Part shown: positions 22,738 through 24,573 of the stretch, in pieces
Layout: the number at the start of each line of letters is the position of its first letter
Position numbering within the stretch: position 1 is the first letter of the stretch
From: Chloroflexota bacterium
Lineage (GTDB): Bacteria > Chloroflexota > Limnocylindria > Limnocylindrales > CSP1-4
Length of the DNA: 24,573 bases
NCBI GenBank assembly: GCA_021785115.1
Contig: JAJYGO010000261.1
Location: 1-24,573 of the forward strand
Reading direction: 5' to 3'
Made by a program: the position numbers and the translations under genes
Notes under the pieces: generated by a model
Seen by the model: only the letters and a program-made list of their open reading frames with translations
The model's database searches: none
What the model was told of the DNA's origin: nothing

Positions 22738-23232
22738 CTAGTTCCCGTCACGGACCCAGGAGCCGAGGACCCAATGATGTCCCTGTGCCCTGTCGGTGCC
22801 GATGGCCGCGTGATGGCTCCGGGAGGTCACACTGATGTCCTCGGCTGTCGGCGGGCGCTCGCGGGTGGGGACAACCGGAGCGGTATCGCCGGGGTCGCCA
22901 CGCTCTCCCGCGCGGTAGTCGAGCCAGGCCTGGCGTACCTGAGCCGGGGTGCAGCAGAGCTGCTCCGGCTCTCCGGCCCGGTAGTCGAGCCACGCTCGGG
23001 ACACGTGAGCGGGGGTCGTGGCCGATATCCCGAGGCCACGCCGTGTCCCTCTCGGCGAGGCCACCTCGCTCGTGTCCTCACCCACCGCGGCGTCCGTCGC
23101 CGGCCACCCCAGAGCGTTGGATGTCAAGCCGCACAGGACGAGCGCGATGCCGCCGACGATGACGCCGAGCGCGCGAAGACGCTGGGTGCCGTCCCCGACC
23201 CTGCAGACGCGGACCTCGTCCCTCTCCTCCAT
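22738..23232 (-). CDS. membrane-anchored protein with duplicated AWLDYRAGE motif
   Basis: 164 residues. A basic N-terminus, then one hydrophobic segment (about 19-43), which could be a signal anchor. Two copies of TPAxVxxAWLDYRAGE lie at residues 73-88 and 95-110, separated by PEQLCC with a Cys pair. In the DNA, five of the eight differing codons between the copies are silent third-position changes, showing that the protein motif has been conserved. The C-terminus has His pairs. Family unknown. A CsoR-like palindrome lies about 165 bases upstream, so metal-linked control is possible. Confidence 0.65.
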   Translation of the reverse strand: MEERDEVRVCRVGDGTQRLRALGVIVGGIALVLCGLTSNALGWPATDAAVGEDTSEVASPRGTRRGLGISATTPAHVSRAWLDYRAGEPEQLCCTPAQVRQAWLDYRAGERGDPGDTAPVVPTRERPPTAEDISVTSRSHHAAIGTDRAQGHHWVLGSWVRDGN

Positions 23233-23386
23233 TGCGCGTCAGGCCTTCGTGTGTCACGGTGCCAGCGCGTCGATCCCATTCCCAGTGCCGTTGGTCGCCA
23301 AGCCACGACGCGGCACGTCAACGGTGCCGACCATCGTGAAGATGGCTGTGGCGGCAGTCGGCGATCGCGCCCCGGTGGTTCGCGTG

Positions 23387-23415
23387 TTGATACTGATACT
23401 CCCCGGGGGTATTGT
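23387..23415. promoter_or_regulatory. CsoR-like palindrome within a sigma-70-type promoter
   Basis: ATACTCCCCGGGGGTAT (23396-23412) is a G/C-rich palindrome flanked by ATAC/GTAT with one mismatched pair, like operators of the copper-sensing CsoR family. On the plus strand TTGATA (23387-23392) and TATTGT (23410-23415) are separated by exactly 17 bases with the palindrome between them. That promoter points toward the 3' end of the ccdA-like gene. On the minus strand weaker elements (GGGACA, 20 bases, TATCAA) would serve the AWLDYRAGE gene. Confidence 0.5.
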
Positions 23416-23449
23416 CCCACGCGGATCCACTGTATGAGAACTCATCCGG

Positions 23450-24379
23450 TCAGGTCCCCAGCGAGACCAGCAGCCCGAGGCTCATCGCCACCACGCCGAG
23501 CGCAAGGACGGTCTTCACGACCGCGCCGTTCTGCCGGTTCCAGCGCCCGAGCGCGCCCAGCGCGCGCCGGTTCGACATGGCGAGCAGGAAGCCGAGCAGC
23601 GGCACGATGAAGGCAATGTTGTAGAGCACGAGGAGCGCCAGCCCGACGGGGCCACCGCCGGACGCATGCAGCACCGCGATCACGTCGAGGTAGATGGCAC
23701 CCGAGCAGGGCACCGTGCAGATGCCGACCAGCACGCCCGCCAGGAGCATGCCCGCCAGGCCGCCGCGCGCCATCGCCTTGTTCATCCAGCCGTGGGTGCC
23801 CGACGGCGCCGCCATCGTGGGCCCCAAACCCGGGAGGAACACGTCCTTCAGCATCCAGATCGCCATCACGAGCGCGAGCACCGCGGCCACGCGGGCGACG
23901 AGGTGGTCCTGGCCCAGCCAAGCGAGGAACCCGATGAGCCCGAGGCCGATCAGGAAGTAGGTGACGACCACCGCGCCGACGTAGAGCGAGCCCGCGCCGA
24001 GCAGTGTTCGGCGGGCGGAGGCGGTCGGCGTGCCATCCGCGGTCACCGCGTTCACCAGCGTCAGCGTGTAGGTCGCGAACAGCACCAGCAGCGCGAAGGC
24101 ACAGGGGTTGAACCCGTCGGCCACCCCCGAGGCGATCACCACCGGCGCGGTCAGGCCCCCGAAGCGCGCGGTCTCGAACGGGACGAGGGCGACCGTCGCG
24201 AGCGAGAGCAGAGCCGCCACGCCGAGCCCGGCGAAGAGGACGAGCGCGGTGCGCGGCAGGCCAGTGCCGGCGATGAGGGTCACCCAGGGTCGGGCCGGGT
24301 CGGCACCGGCCGCTGGGACCCCGTCGGAGCGCGGGCGAGTGTCGCATGGGCTCGCCTGCGGGTCATGGCAGTGGGCCAT
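23450..24379 (-). CDS. CcdA/DsbD-type transmembrane thiol transporter
   Basis: 309 residues from ATG 24379; the longer frame to 24565 only shadows the upstream gene. The N-terminus MAHCHDPQASPC is rich in Cys/His and may bind metal. About seven membrane segments follow. The GFNPCAFALL motif (C93) and CTVPCSGAIY (C221, C225) correspond to the paired NPC and PC cysteines by which CcdA/DsbD-family proteins pass reducing power across the membrane. It begins four bases after the stop of a cupredoxin gene, so the two form an operon. A role in copper-site or cytochrome assembly is inferred. Confidence 0.85.
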   Translation of the reverse strand: MAHCHDPQASPCDTRPRSDGVPAAGADPARPWVTLIAGTGLPRTALVLFAGLGVAALLSLATVALVPFETARFGGLTAPVVIASGVADGFNPCAFALLVLFATYTLTLVNAVTADGTPTASARRTLLGAGSLYVGAVVVTYFLIGLGLIGFLAWLGQDHLVARVAAVLALVMAIWMLKDVFLPGLGPTMAAPSGTHGWMNKAMARGGLAGMLLAGVLVGICTVPCSGAIYLDVIAVLHASGGGPVGLALLVLYNIAFIVPLLGFLLAMSNRRALGALGRWNRQNGAVVKTVLALGVVAMSLGLLVSLGT

Positions 24380-24383
24380 CGCG

Positions 24384-24573
24384 TCAGGCCGCCACGTGCA
24401 GGGTGCCGTGCATGTCGGGCGAGGCCTTGCCGCCGCAGCACGAATCGCACCAGAAGTCGTAGTCGCCGGGCGTGGCCGGCGCGGTGAGCGTGATCGTCTC
24501 GCGCGATTCGGCGGGCAGCGCGTAGTGGACGTGGAGCGCATCCGAGACGAGGGTGTGGACGCCACCCTGCAGG
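24384..24573 (-). CDS. cupredoxin-like domain protein, C-terminal part, 5' end outside window
   Basis: About 62 codons are visible. The end reads TPGDYDFWCDSCCGGKASPD followed by MHGTLHV and the stop. This is the Cys-to-Met ligand loop of cupredoxins and cytochrome-oxidase subunit II CuA domains. C-x3-C is present, but the histidine expected four residues after the second Cys is absent, so the metal site is atypical. Operon with the downstream CcdA-like gene. Confidence 0.75.
   Translation of the reverse strand, partial: LQGGVHTLVSDALHVHYALPAESRETITLTAPATPGDYDFWCDSCCGGKASPDMHGTLHVAA

Noticed and set aside
1..24573. CRISPR arrays, tRNA or rRNA genes and insertion sequences.
   Set aside because: No regularly spaced repeats, no T-arm/acceptor pattern in the gaps and no transposase motif were found by eye.

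Overview
The window is very GC-rich and densely coding, with GTG and TTG starts mixed among ATG starts. Gene content includes receiver-ParA (CpaE/TadZ-like) fusions, large PAS/GAF-EAL and MASE1/GGDEF signalling proteins, a CAP protein with a Pro/Thr tail, and hairpins lacking U-tracts. Together these suggest a high-GC Chloroflexota-like or related soil/groundwater bacterium. That assignment is inference; no rRNA, tRNA or core marker gene is present to prove it.

Layout. (1) Bases 1-2438, plus strand: the 3' part of a DNA amino-methyltransferase, a small unknown ORF and a serine recombinase with a zinc ribbon. This looks like the edge of a mobile element. (2) Bases 2758-19762: a cyclic-di-GMP signalling island. 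It has two EAL-only phosphodiesterases (2758-5652 and 16766-19762, minus), three GGDEF diguanylate cyclases (6450-7292 plus, 11194-12504 plus, 14251-16704 minus), a STAS-like small protein, two receiver-ParA fusion proteins (7728-8864 plus, 9501-10733 minus) and a secreted CAP-domain protein. The same stretch carries rearrangement scars: a 148-bp partial duplicate of the second receiver-ParA gene fused to the tail of a cyclase, and a 28-codon 5' stub of glutamate racemase. (3) Bases 20338-22355, minus: small unknown genes, including a translationally coupled pair with a double zinc-site protein. (4) Bases 22738-24573, minus: a membrane-anchored protein with a duplicated AWLDYRAGE motif, a CcdA-type membrane protein and the 3' end of a cupredoxin. 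A CsoR-like palindrome in the gap suggests copper-responsive control.

How the genes may work together. All three cyclases keep the GGDEF/GGEEF site and an RxxD product-inhibition site. Both EAL domains keep the metal and catalytic acidic residues. The phosphodiesterase at 19762-16766 and the MASE1 cyclase at 16704-14251 are head-to-tail with a 61-bp gap and are probably co-transcribed. The most unusual point is the receiver-ParA pair. One member has an intact deviant Walker A motif but a receiver lacking its conserved lysine. The other has an intact receiver but both Walker-A lysines replaced by arginine. This suggests division of labour between paralogs, perhaps in a polar localisation or Tad-pilus-like system whose other parts lie outside the window. 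An exact 18-bp direct repeat (2616-2633 and 21206-21223) brackets the signalling island and lies just downstream of the serine recombinase.
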